Shown here piece by piece: positions 6,675 through 13,601 of a stretch of DNA of 15,945 nt. The DNA comes from an uncultured Bacilli bacterium (lineage in GTDB: Bacteria > Bacillota_I > Bacilli_A > RF39 > UBA660): contig CAKOXR010000020.1 in the NCBI GenBank assembly GCA_934130215.1, positions 1-15,945 on the forward strand, in the 5' to 3' direction. A program made the position numbers and the translations under genes. Position 1 is the stretch's first letter, and each line of letters opens with the position of its first letter. The notes beneath the pieces were generated by a model. That model did not search any database, was not told where the DNA came from, and was given only the letters and a program-made list of their open reading frames with translations.

Positions 6675-8303
6675 ATGAAAAAAACAAATTTTATGAGTGG
6701 TGCTATTATAGCAACTCTTGGAATTATTGTATGTAAAATATTAGGGTTAGTATATGTAATTCCATTTTATTCAATAATTGGAACAATGGGAAGAAATTTA
6801 TATAGTTATGCTTATAGTATTTATTCAATGTTTGTTAATGTAAGTACTAGTGGAGTTCCTTTAGCAATTTCTAAATCAGTTAGTGAATATGATACAATTG
6901 GAAATTATGAAGCAAAAGAAAGAATATATAAATTAGGAAAAATAATGATGACAACAGTTGGTTTTATTTGCTTTTTACTAATGATTATATTTGCAGATGG
7001 TTTAGCTAAATATATTATGGGAAATGCAACAGGCGGTAATAGTATTAAAGACATTGCATTTGTAATAAGAGTTGTTTCAACAGCATTACTATTTGTTCCA
7101 TTTTTAAGTGTTGCAAGAGGATATGTTCAAGGATCAAAATACATTCAAATAAGTAGTGTTGCTAATATTATAGAACAATTAGTTAGAGTATTAGTAGTAG
7201 TACTTGGAAGTTATTTAACAATAAAAGTATTTAATTTAGGAATTACTAATGGTGTTGCTGTTAGTGTATTTGGTGCAACAGTAGGAGCAATAGCAGCTAG
7301 TATTTATATAATAATAAAAATTAAAAAAAGTAAATTTGAAACTAAATCAGATAAAAATAAAAAAATATCTGATAAAGAATTAATAAAAAAAATAATTGTT
7401 TATGCTATTCCTTTTATAGTAATTGCACTTATGAAAAGTGCATATAGTTTAGTAGATACATTTACTATTGTTAAAGGTTTAACTAAAATAGGATTTGATA
7501 CAATAACAGCTGAAACAGCATCAAGTGTTATTGTTACATGGGGAAATAAATTTAATACAATTATTGCATCATTTTGTTTAGGAGTTGCTGTTAGTTTAAT
7601 ACCATCAATTAGTAGTTGTATGGTTTTAAATGATATAAAAGGAGTAAATGATAAAATAAATCAAGCATTTCAAATGATTATATTTTTAACCCTTCCATCT
7701 GCTATTGGAATATCATTTTTATCAAAAGAAATATGGACTATTTTTTATGGTTTAGATTCTTTAGATCTTGGAAGTTGTATGCTACAAGTAACAATATTTA
7801 CAGCTGTTAGTTATTCAATGTATTCTATATTATTAGATGCCAATCAAACAATGAATAATACAAAATTAACTTTAATAATACTCTTAGTAAGTGTTTTATT
7901 AAAAATATTATTAAATACACCATTAATGTATTTATTAGATTTAATAAATATAAAAGCATATTATGGTCCAGCAGTTGCTGATATATTAATTCAATTATTA
8001 GTATTTTTAGTTGTTTTAATTTATTTTAGAAAAAAATATAAATTTGCTTATAAAAAAACATTTATAAATTCAATTAAAACTATAATATGCTCTATTATAA
8101 TGTTAATATGTTTATTTGGTTTAAAATTAATCATTAATCCATATTTAACAGGTGGTAGAGTAATTAGTATGGTAAGTTTAATTATATACTCTATTATTGG
8201 AATAATTATATATTTTGGTTTATCATATAAAATAGGTTTAATTAAATCTATATTTGGAGTAGAATATATAAATAAGTTTTTAAAAAAATTACATTTAAAA
8301 TAA
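6675..8303 (+). CDS. SpoVB/MurJ-type polysaccharide (lipid II) flippase
   Basis: A 542-residue, very hydrophobic protein of the MVF/MATE-like flippase superfamily (the SpoVB and YtgP/MurJ branch). Such proteins move lipid-linked peptidoglycan precursors across the cytoplasmic membrane. About 14 transmembrane helices can be drawn. The N-terminal family motif is visible: ILGLVYVIPFYSIIGTMGRN (residues 22-41), followed by an amphipathic turn and the STSGVPLAISKSVSEYD segment with conserved basic residues. The length fits YtgP/MurJ (about 540) slightly better than SpoVB (about 520), so either a vegetative or a sporulation role is possible; the adjacent Cse60-like gene favours sporulation. The ATG has GAGGT 5 nt upstream, overlapping the previous stop. 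The gene ends directly in a strong hairpin terminator. Confidence 0.9.
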   Translation: MKKTNFMSGAIIATLGIIVCKILGLVYVIPFYSIIGTMGRNLYSYAYSIYSMFVNVSTSGVPLAISKSVSEYDTIGNYEAKERIYKLGKIMMTTVGFICFLLMIIFADGLAKYIMGNATGGNSIKDIAFVIRVVSTALLFVPFLSVARGYVQGSKYIQISSVANIIEQLVRVLVVVLGSYLTIKVFNLGITNGVAVSVFGATVGAIAASIYIIIKIKKSKFETKSDKNKKISDKELIKKIIVYAIPFIVIALMKSAYSLVDTFTIVKGLTKIGFDTITAETASSVIVTWGNKFNTIIASFCLGVAVSLIPSISSCMVLNDIKGVNDKINQAFQMIIFLTLPSAIGISFLSKEIWTIFYGLDSLDLGSCMLQVTIFTAVSYSMYSILLDANQTMNNTKLTLIILLVSVLLKILLNTPLMYLLDLINIKAYYGPAVADILIQLLVFLVVLIYFRKKYKFAYKKTFINSIKTIICSIIMLICLFGLKLIINPYLTGGRVISMVSLIIYSIIGIIIYFGLSYKIGLIKSIFGVEYINKFLKKLHLK

Positions 8304-8333
8304 AAGAAATCTAATGATTTCTTTTTGTTTTTA
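8302..8333. terminator. Bidirectional terminator between convergent flippase and gerAB genes
   Basis: AAAAGAAATC (8302-8311) pairs perfectly with GATTTCTTTT (8316-8325) around a TAAT loop. On the plus strand T-rich sequence follows (TGTTTTTAT), and on the minus strand TTTT then ATTTTAAAT follows, so it can stop transcription from both sides. The flippase stop TAA (8301-8303) runs into the 5' arm and the minus-strand gerAB stop (8311-8313) lies at the loop. Confidence 0.8.
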
Positions 8334-9351
8334 TATAAAATATCAATATATATATGATAAAAGGTATTATAACAATTGGGTAAATATTATACATAAAATC
8401 ATTAAATAAAGTTAATGTTTTAAAAGAGTTGAACGATACAATAAATATTAATAAACCTATTATAATATAATTATATTTAAATTTTAGTTTTTCTTTTATA
8501 ATAAATGCACTAAAACTCATTAATATAAATAAACCAAAGATCCATTGTATAAATAATATATTTTCAATTCTTGTTAAAAAGTTTAAAAAATTTATCCTTC
8601 TTAAAACTATATATTCAGGATATTGATATAATTTTGCTAAATTAATACCTAAATTTCCAATTGTAAATATAACTATAATAAATGATAATAATAAATATAT
8701 TAAATAAGAAATAAATATTGTTTTATTTTTATAATTTATTATTTTATTTTGAGGTATTAATAATAAAATAAATAAAGGAAAAACATTAATTAAAAATAAT
8801 TTTATTCCTCCTTTTAGTGGGTTTTTTAGACCATGCTCTAGTATTGGCATAAGATTTGTATAATCAAAATCTTTAATTAACCCAATTATTGATACTAAAA
8901 AAAGAAATAAATTTATAAAGAAAAATATTGTTGTTGTTTTAGCTAAAACTGATATATCCTTTGATAAAGCATACATTATTAATAAACTAAAAATTAAACC
9001 AATAAAAATAGGGGATGTCTCTGATAAAAATTGAGAAACAATAAAATTTGTTAAATTAAAAAATTGAATTGATGAAATTAAAAGTGCAAATAAAATTAAA
9101 ATTAAATTTGGAATAAAAGGAAATTTAAATAATTTTTCATTTTTTTCAAATATATTTAAAGTAGGTTCATAATTAAATAAATTATTAAAAATAAAAATAA
9201 AAAATAATGAAAAAAAGGAACTAACTATTATACTTACTATAGAATCAACACCTGATTCTTTTATAATAACATATATTCCTTCACCATATGTTGTTGTAAA
9301 AAGAAAGAAAATCATTAAACTTAATAAATTAAAATTACTTATTTTTTTCAT
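8311..9351 (-). CDS. gerAB: Spore germination receptor subunit GerAB (GerKB type)
   Basis: The B subunit of a GerA-type receptor in the spore inner membrane, a member of the APC transporter superfamily that is thought to bind the germinant. The 346-residue product starts with a basic N terminus (MKKISNFNLL), then YGEGIYVIIKESGVDS, and can be threaded as about ten transmembrane helices over its whole length, as expected for the GerAB/ArcD/ProY family. I chose ATG at 9351: AAAGG (9361-9365) sits 9 nt upstream, whereas the in-frame TTG at 9357 would be only 3 nt from it. The start overlaps the gerAC end by 17 nt, so translation is probably coupled. As third gene of the operon the order is A-C-B, as in the B. 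subtilis gerK operon, not A-B-C. Confidence 0.92.
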   Translation of the reverse strand: MKKISNFNLLSLMIFFLFTTTYGEGIYVIIKESGVDSIVSIIVSSFFSLFFIFIFNNLFNYEPTLNIFEKNEKLFKFPFIPNLILILFALLISSIQFFNLTNFIVSQFLSETSPIFIGLIFSLLIMYALSKDISVLAKTTTIFFFINLFLFLVSIIGLIKDFDYTNLMPILEHGLKNPLKGGIKLFLINVFPLFILLLIPQNKIINYKNKTIFISYLIYLLLSFIIVIFTIGNLGINLAKLYQYPEYIVLRRINFLNFLTRIENILFIQWIFGLFILMSFSAFIIKEKLKFKYNYIIIGLLIFIVSFNSFKTLTLFNDFMYNIYPIVIIPFIIYILIFYIKTKRNH

Positions 9352-10498
9352 TATCAATTACCTTTAAACTATTTCCTTTCTCAAATATATTAACATTAAC
9401 AGATAAATTTATTTTTAAGTTTTGATAAAAATTTTCATAATCTGTTATTTTATTATAATATTTATTATTTTTTTTATAATATAAATCCTTAAAATAAAAT
9501 ATATCAGTTTTATATTCCTTTGATAAATTAATTAAATCATTTATATTTTTTTCAATTTCTAAAGAAGTTAAATACTCAATTTGTTTTATTCCTTTATTTG
9601 TTGATATATCATAATTACACATAGATGAAGTTAAATTTACTTTAGATTTGATATTTATATCAATAATAGGGGTATTTTTATTAATTTTTATATCAGTTTT
9701 ATTATTTATTATTTCTAAAGTTATATACTTATCTTTAGAACATTCAACATTAATAATTGTATTTTTTAACTTATTTTTAATTAAATTATAATAAATTGTT
9801 TGATTTTTATCTAAATAAAATATTAATTTGTTATCTTTGAAAATGGAAGTTTCATTTACTAATAATAAAGAATTAGGATTCGAAGTTTCCAAATTTTCTT
9901 TTTTATCACCATTTTTACCAATAACTGTAATAGAAGGTAATATAATTTCTTTAGTTGGACTTATATATTCATCAATTAGATTCTCAAAACTAGATAGAAT
10001 ACTACCACTTAAATATTTGTTATTATTTTCAAGTAAATTTCTTATCCCAATAGAATTTATTGGATAAACTTGAGTTAAAACATTTAAAATCTCTGATGGA
10101 GTATTATTTCTACTTACAAAAACATAAAAATCATTACGAAGTTCTACTTCTCTAAAAAAGAAGTCCATAATATCTTCAAGACCACTATGTGCTATTGATT
10201 CATCAATTATTAACACTTGTAAATGACCTGAATAAACTTTTTTCGGTAATTTTGATAAAACACCTCTAAATGCTTCATGAATAGTTTTATCTTTATTTGA
10301 ATAATTTTTAAACTTAATACTACTTGAAGAAGTATTAGAATTTCCTTGTTTTTGAGTATCCGCTATTTGAATTGTAATTTGATATTCATTATCTATTTTT
10401 TCAATACCACAACCTAAAGTAATAGCAATTTTATCTAATTCTTTATAATTACATCCACATAAAGATAATATTAAAATTAATAAAATTAGTTTTTTCAT
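9335..10498 (-). CDS. gerAC: Spore germination lipoprotein GerAC (Ger(x)C family)
   Basis: The C subunit of the germinant receptor, a lipoprotein held on the outer face of the spore inner membrane. The 387-residue product begins with a short lipoprotein signal (MKKLILLILILS) and a lipobox LCGC in which C16 would be lipidated. The family start KELDKIAITLGCGIEK (residues 19-34) follows directly. Further family-like segments include HSGHLQVLIIDESIA-type sequence around residues 95-108 (here YSGHLQVLIIDE) and the region VELRNDFYVFVSR. The C-terminal half is rich in Asn and Lys, as expected from the base composition. Its ATG overlaps the gerAA stop as ATGA (10495-10498), and its end overlaps gerAB by 17 nt, which would favour near-equal production of the three subunits. 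Confidence 0.93.
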   Translation of the reverse strand: MKKLILLILILSLCGCNYKELDKIAITLGCGIEKIDNEYQITIQIADTQKQGNSNTSSSSIKFKNYSNKDKTIHEAFRGVLSKLPKKVYSGHLQVLIIDESIAHSGLEDIMDFFFREVELRNDFYVFVSRNNTPSEILNVLTQVYPINSIGIRNLLENNNKYLSGSILSSFENLIDEYISPTKEIILPSITVIGKNGDKKENLETSNPNSLLLVNETSIFKDNKLIFYLDKNQTIYYNLIKNKLKNTIINVECSKDKYITLEIINNKTDIKINKNTPIIDINIKSKVNLTSSMCNYDISTNKGIKQIEYLTSLEIEKNINDLINLSKEYKTDIFYFKDLYYKKNNKYYNKITDYENFYQNLKINLSVNVNIFEKGNSLKVIDNEKNK

Positions 10499-11898
10499 TG
10501 TTTACTCCTTATTTTATTATTTGATAAAATTTTCATTCTTTTATTTGTTTGTAATTTAATAAAAGTATTTTTAAATCCATTAATATCAAAAGGTTGAATT
10601 GGAGATAAAAAAGGAATTCCAAATGGTTCTACAGAACATGAATTAATTATAAAAAATATAAAAATAGAAACAATTCCTATTATTCCCATAATAGAACCTC
10701 CAATCATAAATATTAAACGATATGTTCTAATTGAAGCTATAAATTCAGGTTCAGAAAAGGGAAGTGATGATATTGCTGTTACTGCTATTACAATTATCAT
10801 AATAGGGGATACTATACCAGCTGTAACAGCGGCATCACCTAATATTAAAGCACCTACTATTGATAGAGCAGAACCACTTGAATTTGGAACCCTATATTCA
10901 CTTTCTTTTATAATTTCAAAAGCTATTATCATCATAAAAGCTTCTATAAAAGCAGGAAAAGGTACACCATTTCTTTGAGTTGCAAAATTTATTAATAAAT
11001 CCGTTGGTATTATTTCTTGGTTATATGTTATCATTGCAACATATATACTTGGTGTTAATATTGATATAAAAAAGGCAATATATTTTATAATTCTTGTTAT
11101 TGATACATTAATTGTATTACCATACCAATCTTCAGGTGCTTTGAAGTAATCTACAAATAAACCCGGTAATATGAGAGCAAATTCACTATTATCAACAATT
11201 ATTACTATTTTTCCCTTTAATAAAGCTTTACTTATTTTATCTGGTCTTTCTGTTGTTGTAATTGTTGGAAATATTGATTTTATATTATTTTCAAGATGCT
11301 TCTTTAGATCATCTGATGTTATTATTCCATCTATATTAATTGAATCAATTTTTTCAGATATTTTATTTATTAAATTTGGTTTTGTTATTGTATTTATATA
11401 ACATAGACCAATTTTTGTTTTTGTATATTTTCCTTTTTCAAATTCTTTTACCCATAAATTATTTGATTTAATTCTTTTTTTTATTAAGCCTATATTTGTT
11501 TGATAATCCTCTATTAAAGCATCTTTAGAACCCCTAATTGCATTTTCTGTTGTAGGTATTTGAACTGATCTTGTTAAATTTCCTTTTGTTTCAAAAGCAA
11601 GACCTATATTTTCATATAAAATAATAGTAAAACCATTGTTTATATATTTTGAAAAATCTTCATAAGTTGTTATTTCTTTATATTTACAACTATTTAAATT
11701 ATTTTTTATTTCTTTTAAATCTTTAATATTATTTAAACTTCTTACTATAAAATCACTTACTTTATCATTTGAAATTAAAGAATCATTAAAAATTATATAA
11801 ATTTCTTTTTTATTTATTATTTTTTTTCTATAAACTATAAAAGGACTATTATTTGTTTCTTCTTTAAATTTATTAATAAGTACAAACGGATCAATCAT
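10495..11898 (-). CDS. gerAA: Spore germination receptor subunit GerAA
   Basis: The A subunit of the germinant receptor (467 residues, near the family's ~480). A soluble N-terminal domain spans about 1-265; the membrane part from about 270 to 420 holds four or five helices. Family landmarks are clear: TTENAIRGSKDALIED (116-131), FPTITTTERPDK (210-221), NSEFALILPGLFVDYF (237-252), EDWY (256-259), PFPAFIEAF (313-321) and the helix-rich SALSIVGALILGDAAVTAGI (342-361) continuing VSPIMIIVIAVTAI. GerAA proteins support receptor assembly and ion release on germination. The ATG has AGGTG (11904-11908) 5 nt upstream. The gene leads the operon and is divergent from the unknown gene at 11998, with only 99 nt between the two starts. 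A developmental promoter is expected (sigma-G in Bacillus), but I found only a weak match. Confidence 0.96.
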   Translation of the reverse strand: MIDPFVLINKFKEETNNSPFIVYRKKIINKKEIYIIFNDSLISNDKVSDFIVRSLNNIKDLKEIKNNLNSCKYKEITTYEDFSKYINNGFTIILYENIGLAFETKGNLTRSVQIPTTENAIRGSKDALIEDYQTNIGLIKKRIKSNNLWVKEFEKGKYTKTKIGLCYINTITKPNLINKISEKIDSINIDGIITSDDLKKHLENNIKSIFPTITTTERPDKISKALLKGKIVIIVDNSEFALILPGLFVDYFKAPEDWYGNTINVSITRIIKYIAFFISILTPSIYVAMITYNQEIIPTDLLINFATQRNGVPFPAFIEAFMMIIAFEIIKESEYRVPNSSGSALSIVGALILGDAAVTAGIVSPIMIIVIAVTAISSLPFSEPEFIASIRTYRLIFMIGGSIMGIIGIVSIFIFFIINSCSVEPFGIPFLSPIQPFDINGFKNTFIKLQTNKRMKILSNNKIRSKQ

Positions 11899-11950
11899 AT
11901 AATCACCTAAAATTATTTTGGTTTTATTTTTTTTATTTATTCATTAATAC

Positions 11951-11978
11951 TTGAATACTTTTTTTTAAATAGTATAAT
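11951..11978 (+). promoter_or_regulatory. Probable sigma-A type promoter for the gene at 11998
   Basis: TTGAAT (11951-11956) and a perfect TATAAT (11973-11978) are separated by 16 bp in the divergent gap. A start near 11985 would be only 13 nt before the ATG and close to the AAGGTGAT site (11984-11991), so the leader would be very short. Confidence 0.5.
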
Positions 11979-11997
11979 TTATTAAGGTGATTAAAAA

Positions 11998-12480
11998 ATG
12001 TTTTATATTTTTGATTATAATTTAATTATTTTTGTTAATCTTAATGAATTTTTATATAAATTAAATAATAATTATAATTATATACATGGTTATAATATAA
12101 ATAATAAATCTTATGTAAAATTAGATTTAAAAAAAGATAATAATGGATACTTTCTTATTTATAAAAAAAATATTAAAAAAATAAATGATTTTTCTTATAA
12201 TTTTAAGTCATATAATATAAGAAAAATGAGTATAAATGATTTTATTTTATTCCTTTTAAAAGAAAGTAATAATTTTATAATATTAAATAATTTTAATTCT
12301 TCTTTTAAAATTGTTTTAAATAAAAAATTATTTAAAAATGGAAAACTTGTTTTTAAATCTTTAAACGATAACTTTGATTATTTATTTAGTGTAGGGGAAT
12401 TATTTGAGTTAGTTAAATATAATTATTTTAATATAGTAAAAAAAGATAATTATAAAAAGTTAGTATTAAATAAAATTTAA
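11998..12480 (+). CDS. Unknown soluble protein between the germination and str operons
   Basis: A 160-residue protein that I cannot assign. It has no signal peptide, no transmembrane helix, no cysteine and no recognisable motif. It is dominated by Asn, Lys, Phe, Tyr and Ile, giving alternating hydrophobic/polar stretches (for example FIILNNFNSSFKIVLNKKLF, residues 93-112) that suggest a beta-rich fold, and ends with an amphipathic segment. The coding evidence is a continuous frame, a good ribosome binding site AAGGTGAT (11984-11991) 6 nt before the ATG, and a plausible promoter. It is divergent from gerAA and 204 nt before rpsL, where Bacillus has rpoC and an L7Ae-family gene; it resembles neither. 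The low sequence complexity makes chance similarity likely, so function should not be guessed from composition. Confidence 0.6.
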   Translation: MFYIFDYNLIIFVNLNEFLYKLNNNYNYIHGYNINNKSYVKLDLKKDNNGYFLIYKKNIKKINDFSYNFKSYNIRKMSINDFILFLLKESNNFIILNNFNSSFKIVLNKKLFKNGKLVFKSLNDNFDYLFSVGELFELVKYNYFNIVKKDNYKKLVLNKI

Positions 12481-12565
12481 AGTAATTTATAATTTAAATA
12501 GATAATGATTAAATATTAATATTTTATTATAAAGTAAAAAAATGTATAAAATAATACAAAATAAG

Positions 12566-12595
12566 TTGACAAAAACACTTTAAAAATGATATATT
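12566..12595 (+). promoter_or_regulatory. Promoter of the str operon (rpsL-rpsG-fusA)
   Basis: TTGACA at 12566-12571 is perfect; TATATT at 12590-12595 is preceded by TGA (12587-12589), an extended -10 element, with an 18-bp spacer. The start site would be near 12602, giving a leader of about 83 nt before rpsL. The upstream region 12481-12565 is almost pure A/T and could act as an UP element; it contains no gene that I can support. Confidence 0.8.
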
Positions 12596-12607
12596 ATATT
12601 TGCTTTT

Positions 12608-12640
12608 TAATTGGGTTTATTCTATATAAACCCTAAATTA
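12608..12640 (+). promoter_or_regulatory. Leader hairpin upstream of rpsL
   Basis: GGGTTTAT (12613-12620) pairs perfectly with ATAAACCC (12626-12633) around the loop TCTAT. The stem can be lengthened by TAATT with AATTA across a 2-nt bulge (12608-12612 with 12636-12640). No T-run follows, so it is not a normal terminator. It starts within a few nucleotides of the predicted transcript 5' end and could stabilise the mRNA or serve as a control element. A second small stem ACAC/GTGT (12655-12658 with 12665-12668) lies between it and the ribosome binding site. Confidence 0.6.
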
Positions 12641-12684
12641 ATAAGGAAAATGAAACACCTGGATGTGTGGAAAGGAGGAAGAAC

Positions 12685-13104
12685 ATGCCTACAATAAATC
12701 AATTAATACGCAAAAATCGTACAGATAAAACAAGAAAGAGAAAAAGTCCAGTATTAGGAATCGGATACAATAGTAAAGATAAAAAACAAACTAAGTTAGA
12801 TTCTCCACAAAAAAGAGGAGTATGTACTCGTGTTGGAACACTTACACCAAAGAAACCAAACTCTGCACTTCGTAAATATGCTCGTGTTAGATTAAGTAAT
12901 GCTATGGAAGTAACAGCATATATACCTGGAGAAGGACATAATCTACAAGAACACAGTGTTGTACTAATAAGAGGCGGTCGTGTTAAAGACTTAATCGGTG
13001 TTAGATATCACATTATTCGTGGTACAATGGATACTGCTGGAGTAGAAAAAAGAATGCAAGGCCGTAGTAAATACGGAACAAAAAAACCAAAAACAAAAAA
13101 ATAA
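12685..13104 (+). CDS. rpsL: 30S ribosomal protein S12
   Basis: S12 sits at the decoding centre of the small subunit and controls accuracy. The 139-residue length and the start MPTINQLIRK match Bacillota S12. The loops that contact the A site are present: TPKKPNSALRK (54-64) and PGEGHNLQEHS (81-91). The streptomycin-site lysines are kept (K56 and K101, B. subtilis numbering). However, the second loop reads KDLIGVRYH instead of KDLPGVRYH, so Ile104 replaces a nearly invariant proline (codon ATC, 12994-12996). The ATG at 12685 has AAAGGAGG (12671-12678) 6 nt upstream; an in-frame GTG at 12667 would lie before that site and is not used. rpsG follows after 11 nt. Confidence 0.98.
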   Translation: MPTINQLIRKNRTDKTRKRKSPVLGIGYNSKDKKQTKLDSPQKRGVCTRVGTLTPKKPNSALRKYARVRLSNAMEVTAYIPGEGHNLQEHSVVLIRGGRVKDLIGVRYHIIRGTMDTAGVEKRMQGRSKYGTKKPKTKK

Positions 13105-13115
13105 GGAGGTAAAGT

Positions 13116-13583
13116 ATGAGAAAAAGACGTGCTGTTAAAAGAGACGTTTTAGCTGATCCTATATATAACTCTAAATTGGTTACAAAATTAATAAATACTA
13201 TTATGATAGATGGTAAAAAAGGAGTTGCTCAAACAATCCTTTATGATGCTTTTGAAATCGTAAAAGAAAAAACAAATAAAGAACCAATGGAAGTATTTGA
13301 AAAAGCATTAGCAAATATTAAACCAGCTCTAGAAGTTAAATCAAGAAGAGTTGGTGGAGCTAATTATCAAGTACCAGTAGAAGTTAAAGCAGACAGAAGT
13401 CAAGCTTTAGGATTAAGATGGTTAGTAAATTATGCTAGATTAAGAAATGGTCATACAATGGCTGAAAATTTAGCAAATGAAATAATCGATGCATCAAACG
13501 GAGTTGGAGCTGCTGTTAAAAAGCGTGAAGACATGCATCGTATGGCCGAAGCAAATAAAGCATTCGCTCATTACCGTTGGTAA
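13116..13583 (+). CDS. rpsG: 30S ribosomal protein S7
   Basis: S7 binds the 3' major domain of 16S rRNA, starts assembly of the head and contacts the E-site tRNA. The 155-residue length is standard. Recognisable blocks are MRKRRAVKRDVLADPIYNS at the N terminus, the rRNA-binding beta-hairpin region EVKSRRVGGANYQVPVEV (about residues 73-90), RWLVNYARLRNGHTMAENLA, and the C-terminal KKREDMHRMAEANKAFAHYRW-type end (155 ends in YRW). The ATG has an AAGGAGGT site beginning right at the rpsL stop, and fusA starts 18 nt downstream, so the three genes share one transcript. CGT arginine codons appear here much more than in most upstream genes, which fits strong expression. Confidence 0.98.
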   Translation: MRKRRAVKRDVLADPIYNSKLVTKLINTIMIDGKKGVAQTILYDAFEIVKEKTNKEPMEVFEKALANIKPALEVKSRRVGGANYQVPVEVKADRSQALGLRWLVNYARLRNGHTMAENLANEIIDASNGVGAAVKKREDMHRMAEANKAFAHYRW

Positions 13584-13601
13584 AATATAGGAGGATAAAT
13601 T

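Noticed and set aside
9352..9357. TTG start for gerAB two codons upstream
   Set aside because: Only 3 nt from the AAAGG site, whereas ATG 9351 has a normal spacing.
9828..10067. Plus-strand frame inside gerAC
   Set aside because: Antisense to a well-supported lipoprotein gene, without similarity to known proteins.
11171..11401. Plus-strand frame inside gerAA
   Set aside because: Antisense to a conserved region of GerAA.
12511..12524. Perfect 14-bp A/T palindrome AAATATTAATATTT after the unknown gene
   Set aside because: Contains no G-C pair and is expected by chance in such AT-rich DNA; too weak for a terminator and no other evidence for an operator.
12667..12684. GTG start adding six residues to S12
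   Set aside because: It lies before the AAAGGAGG site; all S12 proteins of this type begin MPTINQL, matching ATG 12685.
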